A stretch of 32,635 nucleotides of DNA, taken from positions 1-32,635 of the forward strand of contig JAFGAX010000003.1 in NCBI GenBank assembly GCA_016933415.1. The letters run 5' to 3'. The position numbers were made by a program, and so were the translations under genes. The stretch's first letter is position 1. Every line of letters begins with the position of its first letter. Below the pieces are notes generated by a model. That model was not told the DNA's origin and searched no databases. It saw nothing but the letters and a program-made list of their open reading frames with translations. Source of the DNA: a bacterium (GTDB lineage: Bacteria; Zhuqueibacterota; QNDG01; DTFT01). Below are positions 8,112 to 16,833 of the stretch, in pieces.

Positions 8112-8438
8112 ATGAACCAGATGGGTCAGCCCCAGCAGATCAATATAGAACTCGGCGAAAAGGAAGCGGAGGGCATTTATTCCAATTTCGTGGTGATCAG
8201 CCATTCTCCCGCTGAATTCGTCCTGGATTTCACCCGAATGCTTCCCGGCGTTCCCAAGGCCAAGGTATACTGCCGCATCATCATGGCCCCCCAGCACGCC
8301 AAATCGCTCGGCCGGGCTCTGGCCGAGAACATCGAAAAATACGAGAAACAGTTCGGTGAAATCAAGCTGGCCGGCGCGGAATCCGGCAAGGCCTTCGGTT
8401 TTCAGTCGCCGGCCCAGCCGAAGGGAACAGGCGCCTGA
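8112..8438 (+). CDS. DUF3467 domain-containing protein
   Basis: Predicted 108-residue cytoplasmic protein. The sequence matches the DUF3467 family pattern as I know it: a short strand-rich start (IYSNFVVISHSPAEFVLDF), then a segment on the theme VYCRIIMAPQHAKSLGRALAENI, then a helix ending in YEKQFGEI. The family's function is not established. AGGAG at 8102-8106 supports the ATG at 8112. An exact-consensus promoter lies just upstream, suggesting steady high expression. The next gene starts 4 bases after its stop. Confidence 0.85.
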   Translation: MNQMGQPQQINIELGEKEAEGIYSNFVVISHSPAEFVLDFTRMLPGVPKAKVYCRIIMAPQHAKSLGRALAENIEKYEKQFGEIKLAGAESGKAFGFQSPAQPKGTGA

Positions 8439-8442
8439 TTCC

Positions 8443-9057
8443 ATGAGATTCCGCTTCCGGGCGGCGCTTGCCGCCTTACTCTGTTTCATGACGCTCCGGC
8501 CGACGGCCGCGGCCCAGTCTCCGAGTCCCTCCCGTAAAATGTCGATCGTGTTCGAGACGGGGAACTGGCAGCCGCAAAGCCTGAACGAAGAACTGCGGCT
8601 GTCCTCGTTCGGAGAATGCGGGGCAACGCCCCGGCTGGCCGCGGGCTTTTCTTTCCCCCTGGGAAAAGAGATCGGATTCAGGCTCGTCGGCGGGTTCTGG
8701 TCGCTCCGGGATCCGGACGAGGACCGGGACCTGCTGCAGCCACTGAGTTTTCATTCGGTCTCCGCTGATTTCAAATACTGGCTGGTTCCGGATTTCCGCC
8801 TGTCCGCGTATGCTTTGTACGGCGTCACTGTCTATTGGGGGACCGAAAATGAATCCCGGCCCTTCGGCTCCGGTCTGCGTTCCGCCCGGCCGTCCTGGGG
8901 GGCGAATCTTGGCGCGGGATTCGATCTGGCGCTGTCGCGCCGCATCGGCACCGGCATGACGTTCCAGTACCGTCTCATGCGGCCCCGGGAAGCGGTCGGT
9001 GGTCTGTCGGACTTCAGCGGTCCGGACATCGCCGTTGCCCTGTACTTTTTCCCGTAA
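8443..9057 (+). CDS. Exported probable outer-membrane beta-barrel protein
   Basis: Predicted 204-residue protein; I do not recognise a named family. The start at 8443 gives a signal peptide (MRFRFRAALAALLCFMTLRPTAAAQ); an upstream in-frame start at 8356 would overlap the DUF3467 gene and lose that signal. The mature part has alternating short strands rich in Gly and aromatics (FKYWLVPDFRLSAYALYGVTVYW, LGAGFDLALSR) and ends in a final aromatic strand (IAVALYFFP), the usual C-terminal mark of small outer-membrane barrels. The 4-base gap to the DUF3467 stop and the weak ribosome-binding site suggest translational coupling. Confidence 0.65.
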   Translation: MRFRFRAALAALLCFMTLRPTAAAQSPSPSRKMSIVFETGNWQPQSLNEELRLSSFGECGATPRLAAGFSFPLGKEIGFRLVGGFWSLRDPDEDRDLLQPLSFHSVSADFKYWLVPDFRLSAYALYGVTVYWGTENESRPFGSGLRSARPSWGANLGAGFDLALSRRIGTGMTFQYRLMRPREAVGGLSDFSGPDIAVALYFFP

Positions 9058-9107
9058 ACCGGAACCAAGCCTCCCGTCTCGCGGCTGAGACGGACGGAAG
9101 ACCCCCC

Positions 9108-10963
9108 ATGAAAAGCCGGCTGTACACGTTCAGTTCCGGATACTTCGCCCTCCTCGCGGTCATCATCGGCCTTTCCCTGTACGCGACCTTCGATTACATC
9201 CGGCTCGGCAGAACGGTCAAGACGCTTCTGGCGCACAACAGCGCCAATGTCAAGGCCTCGAGCAACATGCTGAAATCCATCAGCGAACAGGAATCGGCCC
9301 AGGTTCTGCTGATCAGCCAGTACGACGAGCGGGTGGTCGAGAGCTTCATGTTCTGCAGGGACCAGTTCCTTGCCAACGCCCAGGAGGCGCAGCAGCAGTG
9401 CGCCATGCCCCGGGAATGCGGCATTCTCGACACCCTGATGGACGTGTACAAGATGTACTTGTCCCTTTCCGAAAGTTTTCTGCAGGAGGCCGAGGCCCGG
9501 TCACGGAACAGGAACACGGCCTTTCTGAACATGCTTTCCGCGCAGGAGCAGCTGCGCGGCCACTGCCTGCGCCTGCTCGATTACAACCAGACACGCATCG
9601 ACGAGACCAACCTTCGCATCCGAAAAACCGCCAACACCGGCGCGCTTCTGGCCGTTCTGAGCGCCGCCGCGCTTGCGGCCGTTCTGATCATCGGACTGAA
9701 CATCCAGCTCAGGCGGGATGTCATCCGGCCCACCCAGCGTCTGCGGCAGACCCTGCGGCTCATCCGTTCGGGGAACCTGGCCCAGAAAATCGACATCAAC
9801 GCGGGCGGAGAACTCGCCGAATTGTATGCGGAATTCAACAAGATGACCGAGCGGCTCCGGTCGTACGAACGGCTTAACATCCAGCAGATCATCGCCGAGA
9901 AGACCAAGACCGAGGCGGTCGTGGAAAGCCTGGATGAGCCGGTGGTGGTCACCGATGACCGGCGCACCCTGATGCTGATGAACCGGGCCGCGGTCCGCCT
10001 GCTCGGCGTGCCGGAAACGGGATGGCAGGGCAAAACGGTCGATTCCGTGGTCCGCGACGAGAAGCTCCGGGGGCTGTTCTCCGGCCCACCCCCCCCGTCC
10101 GGTGACGCGGAGGCGGCCGGTTTCTGGATTCCCATTCAGACGGCCGGAGAAACGCGGTATTTCCGGCCGCACCGCACAACGGCGGCGGAGGACAAGGGCC
10201 GGATCCGCTACTTCGTGACGCTCTTTCAGGACGTCACCGCCTACCAGAAACTGGACCGTATGAAATCCGATTTCATCGCCACGGTGTCCCACGAGTTCCG
10301 CACGCCTCTCACCTCCATTCACATGAGCATCGACATTCTCGCGAAGGAGGTCGTGGGCGCGGTCAATGACAGGCAGAAGGATCTCCTCGCCTCGACCAAG
10401 GCCGACGCCAGCCGTCTGAGCAAACTCGTGAAGGACCTTCTCGATCTCTCCCGTCTGGAGTCCGGCCGTCACAAACCGAAAAAGGAGAGGATTCAACTCC
10501 GGACCGTGGCCGAGGAAACGATCCGTTCGCTCGATCTGGTGCTCCGGGAGAAACGCATCCGCACGACTTTGAAGTTTCCGGAGGATCTGCCGGAGGTCTG
10601 GATCGATCCCGCGCAGATGGCGTGGGTTTTCGCCAACCTGGTCGGCAATGCGGCGCGGCACACGCCGCCCGACGGAGCCATCGCAGTCGCTGCGGAAAGG
10701 GACGGCGCGCGGAACGCCATCCGGATTTCCGTGACGGACACGGGACGGGGCATCCCGGAGTCGGAGTTGAATACGATATTCGACAAATTCGTCCAGATCA
10801 AGTCTCCGGCCGAATCCACGCCCGGAAGCGTCGGCCTGGGGCTGGCGATTGCGAAGGAGGCGGTCGAAGCCCACGGCGGAAGGATCTGGGTTGTCAGCGG
10901 AAAGGGAAAAGGCAGCACGTTTTTCTTCACGGTTCCGCTCGCGGCGGAAAGGGAGGCGGACGC

Positions 10964-10967
<4 letters not shown>
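9108..10967 (+). CDS. Membrane sensor histidine kinase (HAMP-PAS-HisKA-HATPase)
   Basis: Predicted 619-residue two-component sensor. TM1 is about residues 7-27. A helical periplasmic domain (about 28-175) contains a Cys pair in QQCAMPRECG. TM2 is about 177-199 and HAMP about 200-250 (RPTQRLRQTLRLIRSGNLAQ). A PAS-like domain spans about 262-385 (EPVVVTDDRRTLMLMNRAA). The HisKA H-box is SHEFRTPLTS with phospho-acceptor His395. The ATPase has the N-box (NLVGNAARH), G1 (DTGRGIPESE), F-box (FDKFVQ) and G2 (VGLGLAIAKEAV), so it should be active. Its stop overlaps the next start (ATGA), pairing it with the downstream sigma54 regulator. The signal sensed is unknown. The start has only a GGAAG-type ribosome-binding site. 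Confidence 0.93.
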
Positions 10968-12283
<1,316 letters not shown>

Positions 12284-12313
12284 CGGCAGGCCGCCCGACA
12301 AAGAAAAAGAATA

Positions 12314-12400
12314 GAACGCGGATCAGCGCGGATGAAGCGGATTATCGCGGAATAAAGATGGTTGATTAAAGCATTTCATTGAGATGAATCTGAAAGCGAG
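12314..12400. repeat. Dispersed CGGAT-type intergenic repeat, copy 3
   Basis: Units CGCGGATCAG, CGCGGATGAAG, CGGATTAT and CGCGGAATAAAGATGG are followed by TTCATTGAGATGAATCTG. The pattern and tail match the copy at 3460-3550. It starts about 30 bases after the response-regulator stop codon. Confidence 0.6.
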
Positions 12401-12432
12401 ACCATTCAAATCGGCGCAACGATTTCGATCTT

Positions 12433-12463
12433 CGTAGGGGCGACGCGGCGCGTCGCCCCTACG
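12433..12463. repeat. REP-like perfect palindrome
   Basis: CGTAGGGGCGACGC (12433-12446) and its exact complement GCGTCGCCCCTACG (12450-12463) form a 14-bp stem with a 3-base loop. There is no T-run after it. The GTAGGGGCGA...TCGCCCCTAC form resembles short palindromic elements scattered between genes in several bacterial groups. Confidence 0.65.
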
Positions 12464-12507
12464 GGTATGGCGGGCAGTCCGTTTCCCATCCATGTTGGAA
12501 CATTTTT

Positions 12508-13101
12508 ATGAACACCGACACAGTCTGGACCCGGAGTCACATTCTCCTGCTGGTTTGCGTTGCCGTCGCCTCCGCATGGATCGCGGCCGGCATCACGCTT
12601 CTCAACCTGGCCGGACGGGTGGTGATGTCCATGGGCGGATTCGTCGCGAGCGGAGGCCCGTACGCCATCGCGCATCCGGCGCCCGGATGGATCGGCATCG
12701 TGCCGATCGCCTTGGTGTCGACCGCTTTTATGGCGGTTTTTTCAGTATGGCTGTCGCATAAAACCGGCGGATTCAGCCTGCTGACCTGGCTCTGGGCCGG
12801 ACTGTTCGTTTCCCTGGGCGTTCAGTTCGCGATTTTCGGCCTGAAGCCTCCGGCTCAGTCCGGCGTACGGATCGTATGGGCATGGATTCTGTGCGCGGCT
12901 TTCTTCCTCCCCATGGGAATCGCGCCTCTGATCGGCGCGAGATGGCTCGGGAATCCCACGGCCGTTTCGAACCGGTCTTCCGGTTCCCTGCCGGCGGAAA
13001 CGAGTCCTGCATTCAAAACGGCATACGCGGTCTGCGTCTTATCGGGCGCGGCGGCCGGGATCGCTGGAGGGAAATTTCTTTTCCAATGCATCGCGGGATA
13101 G
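12508..13101 (+). CDS. Hypothetical multi-pass membrane protein
   Basis: Predicted 197-residue inner-membrane protein of no family I recognise. Hydrophobic segments lie at about residues 11-35, 60-82, 88-110, 120-143 and 170-190, suggesting five membrane spans. There is no signal-peptide cleavage site and there are no obvious catalytic residues. The ribosome-binding site is weak (GGAA 6 or so bases before the ATG). It stands alone between repeat-containing intergenic stretches, with two strong hairpins after its stop. Confidence 0.6.
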   Translation: MNTDTVWTRSHILLLVCVAVASAWIAAGITLLNLAGRVVMSMGGFVASGGPYAIAHPAPGWIGIVPIALVSTAFMAVFSVWLSHKTGGFSLLTWLWAGLFVSLGVQFAIFGLKPPAQSGVRIVWAWILCAAFFLPMGIAPLIGARWLGNPTAVSNRSSGSLPAETSPAFKTAYAVCVLSGAAAGIAGGKFLFQCIAG

Positions 13102-13110
13102 ACAAATCAG

Positions 13111-13142
13111 CCTCCCGCGGGTTTCAAGCAATCCGCGGGAGG
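13111..13142. repeat. Inverted repeat CCTCCCGCGG
   Basis: CCTCCCGCGG (13111-13120) pairs perfectly with CCGCGGGAGG (13133-13142) around a 12-base loop, just after the membrane-protein stop at 13101. It shares the CCTCCCG core with the next hairpin. Confidence 0.55.
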
Positions 13143-13167
13143 TTCCGGTTATGCATGCAGGAATAGC

Positions 13168-13200
13168 AACCTCCCGGAGGCTCGGAGCCTCCGGGAGGTT
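13168..13200 (+). terminator. Strong hairpin, probable terminator or REP-like element
   Basis: AACCTCCCGGAGGCT (13168-13182) pairs perfectly with AGCCTCCGGGAGGTT (13186-13200) around CGG. A loose T-rich tail (TCCATTTGTCGCTTTTTC) follows. It could end transcription of the membrane-protein gene in either direction. Confidence 0.5.
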
Positions 13201-13407
13201 TCCATTTGTCGCTTTTTCATAAAAAACAGATGTCCCCTGATGCAATCGGCAACGCCTGTTATTTCATGAAAATCAAATCACAACGAATAATCGTCCGGGT
13301 TTTGCGAATATTATCGTTGTAGAATTCAACCGGCCGCATTCCCTCCAGCCTCTTTGGTTCAAACCCAATCCTTTCATTCACAATCGATTACGCGAGCCGT
13401 CCCTCTC

Positions 13408-13423
13408 CGGCATGTTTGTTGAA
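13408..13423 (+). promoter_or_regulatory. Weak sigma54-like element upstream of first TonB gene
   Basis: CGGCATGTTTGTTGAA has the spacing of a -24/-12 promoter and the form [TC]GGCAT-N5-TTGAA, also seen at 14550. The invariant GC at -12 is GA here, so activity is doubtful. It ends 58 bases before the ATG at 13482. Confidence 0.2.
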
Positions 13424-13481
13424 GGTCATTCATCCGGACGATTGAACCTGGATCCAATGGGCAAACTGAAAGGAGGCGGTC

Positions 13482-14207
13482 ATGAACGTGAACATCATGC
13501 CGGGCCTTCCCAGGTACGGGGCGGCCGAACTTCTGGAAGTCCACCAACGATTTATGCTTGGAGCTCTGCTGGCGGCCTGCATGCTGGAGCTGACCGGCCT
13601 GGGCGCGTGGAGAATGTGGCAGCGTCTGAACGCGGCTGAGCCCGATCGCGTCGTAACCATGGAGTACGATCCGGCCCAACTTCCCCCTGCTCCGCCCGTG
13701 AATGTGGACTGGGAGGCCGTGAAGGAGTGGATGCTTCCGAAGCCGGACATCCGCCGTACGAACGGAATGCCCGTTCCAGTGCCGGATGCGGCCGCGGATC
13801 CGGATAAAACCGTTCCGACCCAGATCGAACTGGGCATGGAAGGTTTGCTCACGCCGCCGATTCCGGATGGTCCGGATGTGATACATCGGATCAAACCGGA
13901 TCTGAACATCGATGGGCCTCCAAATTCCGTTGTTCCCTTCGAAAAGGAACCAGTCTGCATCCTGCGGGTGAATCCGACTTACCCTGAAGTCGCCCGTCTC
14001 GCCGGTCTGGAGGGTTCGGTTTACGTTAAATTGTGGATCGATAAAACCGGAAAAGTCCGGCAGGTGGTTCTGCTCAAGAGCGACAATCCGATTTTCGACC
14101 AGGCCGTGATCGAAGCCGCGAAACAATGGGTGTTCACGCCGGCCATGATGAATGCGGGCCCCGTGGCTGTGTGGATGTCGATGCCGTTTCATTTCGCGCT
14201 CAGATAG
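13482..14207 (+). CDS. TonB family energy transducer (stand-alone paralogue)
   Basis: Predicted 241-residue inner-membrane protein that should couple the ExbB/ExbD motor to outer-membrane partners. A short cytoplasmic segment with MPGLPRYGAAELLEVHQ comes first, then one membrane span at about residues 25-46, a Pro-rich periplasmic linker, and a TonB C-terminal domain at about 155-241 (NPTYPEVARLAGLEGSVYVKLWID ... AVIEAAKQWVFTPA). It is closely similar in all parts to the TonB at 16834-17547, so the two are paralogues. A strong AAAGGAGG precedes the start. It has no adjacent exb gene and may use the motor encoded 850 bp downstream. A hairpin follows. Confidence 0.92.
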   Translation: MNVNIMPGLPRYGAAELLEVHQRFMLGALLAACMLELTGLGAWRMWQRLNAAEPDRVVTMEYDPAQLPPAPPVNVDWEAVKEWMLPKPDIRRTNGMPVPVPDAAADPDKTVPTQIELGMEGLLTPPIPDGPDVIHRIKPDLNIDGPPNSVVPFEKEPVCILRVNPTYPEVARLAGLEGSVYVKLWIDKTGKVRQVVLLKSDNPIFDQAVIEAAKQWVFTPAMMNAGPVAVWMSMPFHFALR

Positions 14208-14229
14208 CATCCCTGACGGGAAAGGCATG

Positions 14230-14254
14230 CCCTGTCCGGTCGAACCGGACAGGG
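14230..14254 (+). terminator. Hairpin after the first TonB gene
   Basis: CCCTGTCCGGT (14230-14240) pairs perfectly with ACCGGACAGGG (14244-14254) around CGA, 23 bases after the stop codon. There is no T-run, so it may stabilise the 3' end or pause polymerase rather than act as a classic intrinsic terminator. Confidence 0.5.
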
Positions 14255-14549
14255 ACCAATCCTGCAGAATATTATGAAACATGACCTGATTGGCTGTGGT
14301 GTTAAGGAAACGGGATCCTGCTGATAAATCGTTTTTTAATTGAATTTTATGGGTTGTTTAGATTTCCTTTATGTTTCGGTGTAAAATACGACACGACATA
14401 TTTCAATAAAAATCATTTAAATAAGTTCTTTGATGGACGCACCTTGGAGCCCGTTAGTTGGATAATGCAACGTAATTTACAGACAAGTAAACATTTATAT
14501 CCAAGATAAATATTTGATAATTATAATTATATGGGTCTCTCTCCAGTCA

Positions 14550-14565
14550 TGGCATACGATTTGAA
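14550..14565 (+). promoter_or_regulatory. Possible sigma54-like element upstream of the STAS-Exb-TonB operon
   Basis: TGGCATACGATTTGAA has TGGCA and TTG at correct spacing for a -24/-12 promoter, but the -12 dinucleotide is GA instead of GC. It lies 70 bases before the TTG start at 14635. Its form is the same as the element at 13408. Confidence 0.25.
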
Positions 14566-14634
14566 TGAAAAATTTTGAAACTAGGCCTCTTTGTCTTATC
14601 TGTAGAAAGATACTATCACGGAAGGAGGTTCTTC

Positions 14635-14988
14635 TTGGCTGTCAAGGCCATGACTCTGGACAATCTGGATATCGCGGTTCTCGAACTCAAGGGCTCTTTT
14701 CTCGGCGGCAATGAAACCGAGGAACTCCGCGCCGCGGTCGGGGATCTTTTCGAGCAGGGCAACCGCAAGCTGGTGCTCGACCTCGGTGGTGTTACCTATC
14801 TCAACAGCATGGGCATCGGCGCCCTGGTCAGCCTGTACACCATGTACGCCAAGGACAGCGGCCGCATCAAGCTCTGCCACATGGGCAAGGGCATCCAGAA
14901 CACGTTCGTCATCACCAAGCTCGTCACCATTTTCGACATTGAGGAAACGCGGGAAGAAGCCATCCGGAATTTTCAGGCCGGACAGTAG
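14635..14988 (+). CDS. STAS domain protein (anti-sigma factor antagonist type)
   Basis: Predicted 117-residue cytoplasmic STAS protein like SpoIIAA/RsbV, which are switched by phosphorylation of one serine. I choose the TTG at 14635 because AGGAGG (14623-14628) lies exactly 6 bases upstream; the next in-frame ATG (14650) is 5 codons later and too far from it. The fold pattern fits: IAVLELKGSFLGG, then LVLDLGGVTYLNSMGIGALV with the candidate phospho-serine at residue 58. The second position of the usual S-S/S-T pair is Met. No matching anti-sigma kinase is adjacent. It is the first gene of the Exb/TonB operon, 66 bases before ExbB, which suggests it regulates or docks to that system. Confidence 0.88.
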   Translation: MAVKAMTLDNLDIAVLELKGSFLGGNETEELRAAVGDLFEQGNRKLVLDLGGVTYLNSMGIGALVSLYTMYAKDSGRIKLCHMGKGIQNTFVITKLVTIFDIEETREEAIRNFQAGQ

Positions 14989-15054
14989 TTTTCGGATTTT
15001 TCGGAAGAAACGGCTGCGTATCCATTTCAACCAATTATTATAAGGAGCTGAGCA

Positions 15055-15780
15055 ATGAGACAGGGTATGTTCATCACGATCGTCATGATCGTCGCTTTGG
15101 TCGTTGCGCGCATCATCTTCGGATTCCTGCCCGAATACATCCAGAAGGGCGGTCCCATGGTGGTGGTGCTGATCGCGCTTTCCCTGATGCTGTTCACCTT
15201 CATCATCGAACGCCTGTTCACCCTGAAGAAGGCCAACGGCAAGGGATCCCTGGTCGCATTTTTGAAGAAGGTCCACGAGGCCACCAAGGCCGAGAAAATC
15301 GACGATGCCATCAAGGCCTGCGACGCCCAGCGCGGCTCCTGCGCCAACATCCTGCGCGCCGGTTTCGAGAAGTACCGCATTTTGAAGGCCTCGGGGGCCC
15401 ACAAGAACCCCAAGGAAACCCAGTCTGAAATTCAGCACGCCATCGAGGAAGCCATGATGCTCGAAGTGCCGCTGCTCGAGAAGAACCTCGTCAGCATTTC
15501 GACCATCGCCTCCATCTCGGTGCTCGTCGGTCTGACCGGAACGGTGCTCGGCATGATCCGCGCTTTCACCGCCCTGTCGCATGCCGGCAAGACGGACGCC
15601 ATGGCCCTGGCGCTCGGTATCTCCGAAGCCCTCATCAACACCGCCGGCGGTCTGATCTGCGCCATTTTCGGCATCGTGGCGTACAACTACTTCACCACCC
15701 GTATCGACAACTTCACCTACATGATCGACGAGGCGAGCTACTCCATCGTCCAGACCCTGGCCGAGAAGCAGGGCAAGTAA
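15055..15780 (+). CDS. MotA/TolQ/ExbB proton channel family protein
   Basis: Predicted 241-residue inner-membrane protein, the pentameric channel part of an ExbB/ExbD motor that turns proton flow into mechanical work. It has an extra N-terminal hydrophobic segment (about 5-24), then the three standard spans: about 35-57, 146-170 (IASISVLVGLTGTVLGMIRAF) and 190-215 (LINTAGGLICAIFGIVAYNYF). The TGTVxGM and AxxxTAxGL motifs of the family are present, the latter as EALINTAGGL. AGGAG lies 7 bases before the ATG. It heads a run of motor genes with short gaps (27, 12 and 18 bases). Confidence 0.95.
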   Translation: MRQGMFITIVMIVALVVARIIFGFLPEYIQKGGPMVVVLIALSLMLFTFIIERLFTLKKANGKGSLVAFLKKVHEATKAEKIDDAIKACDAQRGSCANILRAGFEKYRILKASGAHKNPKETQSEIQHAIEEAMMLEVPLLEKNLVSISTIASISVLVGLTGTVLGMIRAFTALSHAGKTDAMALALGISEALINTAGGLICAIFGIVAYNYFTTRIDNFTYMIDEASYSIVQTLAEKQGK

Positions 15781-15807
15781 TCACAACCAAAACGGAGAGC
15801 AACGATC

Positions 15808-16296
15808 ATGCACAGGAAAAAGGGTCGAGTCAGCGTCCATATCGACATGACGCCCATGGTGGACGTGATCATGCTCCTCTTGACCTTCTTCATGATGACC
15901 ACGCAGTTCCGCCCGCCCGAAGCGGCCGATCTGGACATTCCGACGTCCAACTCCGAGTTCAAACTGCCGGAGGGCGACGTGATGACCGTGATGGTCGACA
16001 AGGACGGGAAGATCTATCTCAAGACCGACGACCGGACCCGGATGCTGCTCACCCGGGCGGCCGCCGACGACGCCGAGAAGGCCGGCTTCCGTCAGCTCGA
16101 GGAAGGGCTTGAGATGCGGGACCAGAACAATCTGGCGGACATTCTGATCCGCGCCCGCGTGCAGAACCCGAAACTGCGGACCGTGGTCAAGGGCGACAAG
16201 AACACGCCGTACGGCAAATTCCAGGACGTGATGGACACCCTCCAGAAGGTGAAAATCACGCGCTTCGCCCTGGTCACCGAAATGGAAAGAGGGTAA
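15808..16296 (+). CDS. Biopolymer transporter ExbD/TolR family protein (first copy)
   Basis: Predicted 162-residue single-span inner-membrane protein, the rotor/stator partner of ExbB. The start VHIDMTPMVDVIMLLLTFFM includes Asp19, which aligns with the proton-carrying Asp of ExbD/TolR. The periplasmic domain (about 40-160) ends with the family's DVMDTLQKVKITRFALVTE. An internal stretch (about 70-105) is longer than in E. coli ExbD and than the equivalent part of the second copy. GGAG precedes the start. Confidence 0.94.
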   Translation: MHRKKGRVSVHIDMTPMVDVIMLLLTFFMMTTQFRPPEAADLDIPTSNSEFKLPEGDVMTVMVDKDGKIYLKTDDRTRMLLTRAAADDAEKAGFRQLEEGLEMRDQNNLADILIRARVQNPKLRTVVKGDKNTPYGKFQDVMDTLQKVKITRFALVTEMERG

Positions 16297-16308
16297 AGGA
16301 GAGCTACC

Positions 16309-16815
16309 ATGGCAGGCGTAGATTTAGGCGGCGGTGGGAAATCCCACGGCAAAGGCGCCAAAAAGCATAAAAACAAGAAGCGGATCAGTGTCCGCATCGA
16401 CATGACGCCCATGGTGGACGTGATCATGCTGCTGCTGACGTTCTTCATGCTCACGACCGTGTTCTCGACACCGCAGACCATGGAGATCAACGTACCGCCC
16501 GAGAACGACACCAAGGTGGAAGTGGCCGAAACGAAGCTGCTGACCCTGCGCGTCGTCCCGGACGGCGATATCTATTACAACATCGGCGTGAATACACCCG
16601 CGAAAATGACGTTTGGTGAGCTTCAGGGTTTTCTTGTTCAGACCCTGGCGGCCGAGCCGGGCATCATCTGCCTGCTCAAGGTTCACCGCGACGGCAAGTA
16701 CGAGATGATGGTCAATATCATGGATGAAATCAATATCGCCGGCATCACCCGGTTCAGCCTCGCGCCTTTCAACGATGCGGACGAACGTGTGGTGCAGAAG
16801 GCCAAGGGCGCCTAA
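16309..16815 (+). CDS. Biopolymer transporter ExbD/TolR family protein (second copy)
   Basis: Predicted 168-residue paralogue of the gene before it. It adds a cytoplasmic head of about 25 residues rich in Gly, Lys and His (GGGGKSHGKGAKKHKNKK) before the shared membrane segment RIDMTPMVDVIMLLLTFFML, where Asp37 is the proton-carrying residue. The periplasmic domain ends VNIMDEINIAGITRFSLAPF. AAAGGAG lies close before the start at 16309, 12 bases after the previous stop. Two different ExbD genes in tandem are usual in the Bacteroidetes form of this operon and suggest a heterodimer. Confidence 0.94.
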   Translation: MAGVDLGGGGKSHGKGAKKHKNKKRISVRIDMTPMVDVIMLLLTFFMLTTVFSTPQTMEINVPPENDTKVEVAETKLLTLRVVPDGDIYYNIGVNTPAKMTFGELQGFLVQTLAAEPGIICLLKVHRDGKYEMMVNIMDEINIAGITRFSLAPFNDADERVVQKAKGA

Positions 16816-16833
16816 AGGAACAGGAGACCACCC

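Larger units (their letters stand above)
13102..13481. other. Intergenic region with two hairpins and a possible -24/-12 element
   Basis: This 380-bp stretch holds the hairpins at 13111-13142 and 13168-13200, then a moderately AT-rich stretch and the element at 13408-13423 upstream of the first TonB gene. No convincing ORF was seen on either strand. Confidence 0.55.
14208..14634. other. AT-rich intergenic region upstream of the STAS-Exb-TonB operon
   Basis: This 427-bp stretch is visibly more AT-rich than anything else here, with runs such as ATTTAAATAAG and GATAATTATAATTATATGG. It starts with the hairpin at 14230-14254 and ends with a -24/-12-like element at 14550-14565. A TATAAT at 14522-14527 has no good -35 partner. 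No credible gene was seen. Confidence 0.55.

Noticed and set aside
12355-12372. TGGTTGATTAAAGCA as a sigma54 promoter for the membrane protein at 12508
   Set aside because: GC is one base too close to GG and the TTG of the -12 element is missing.
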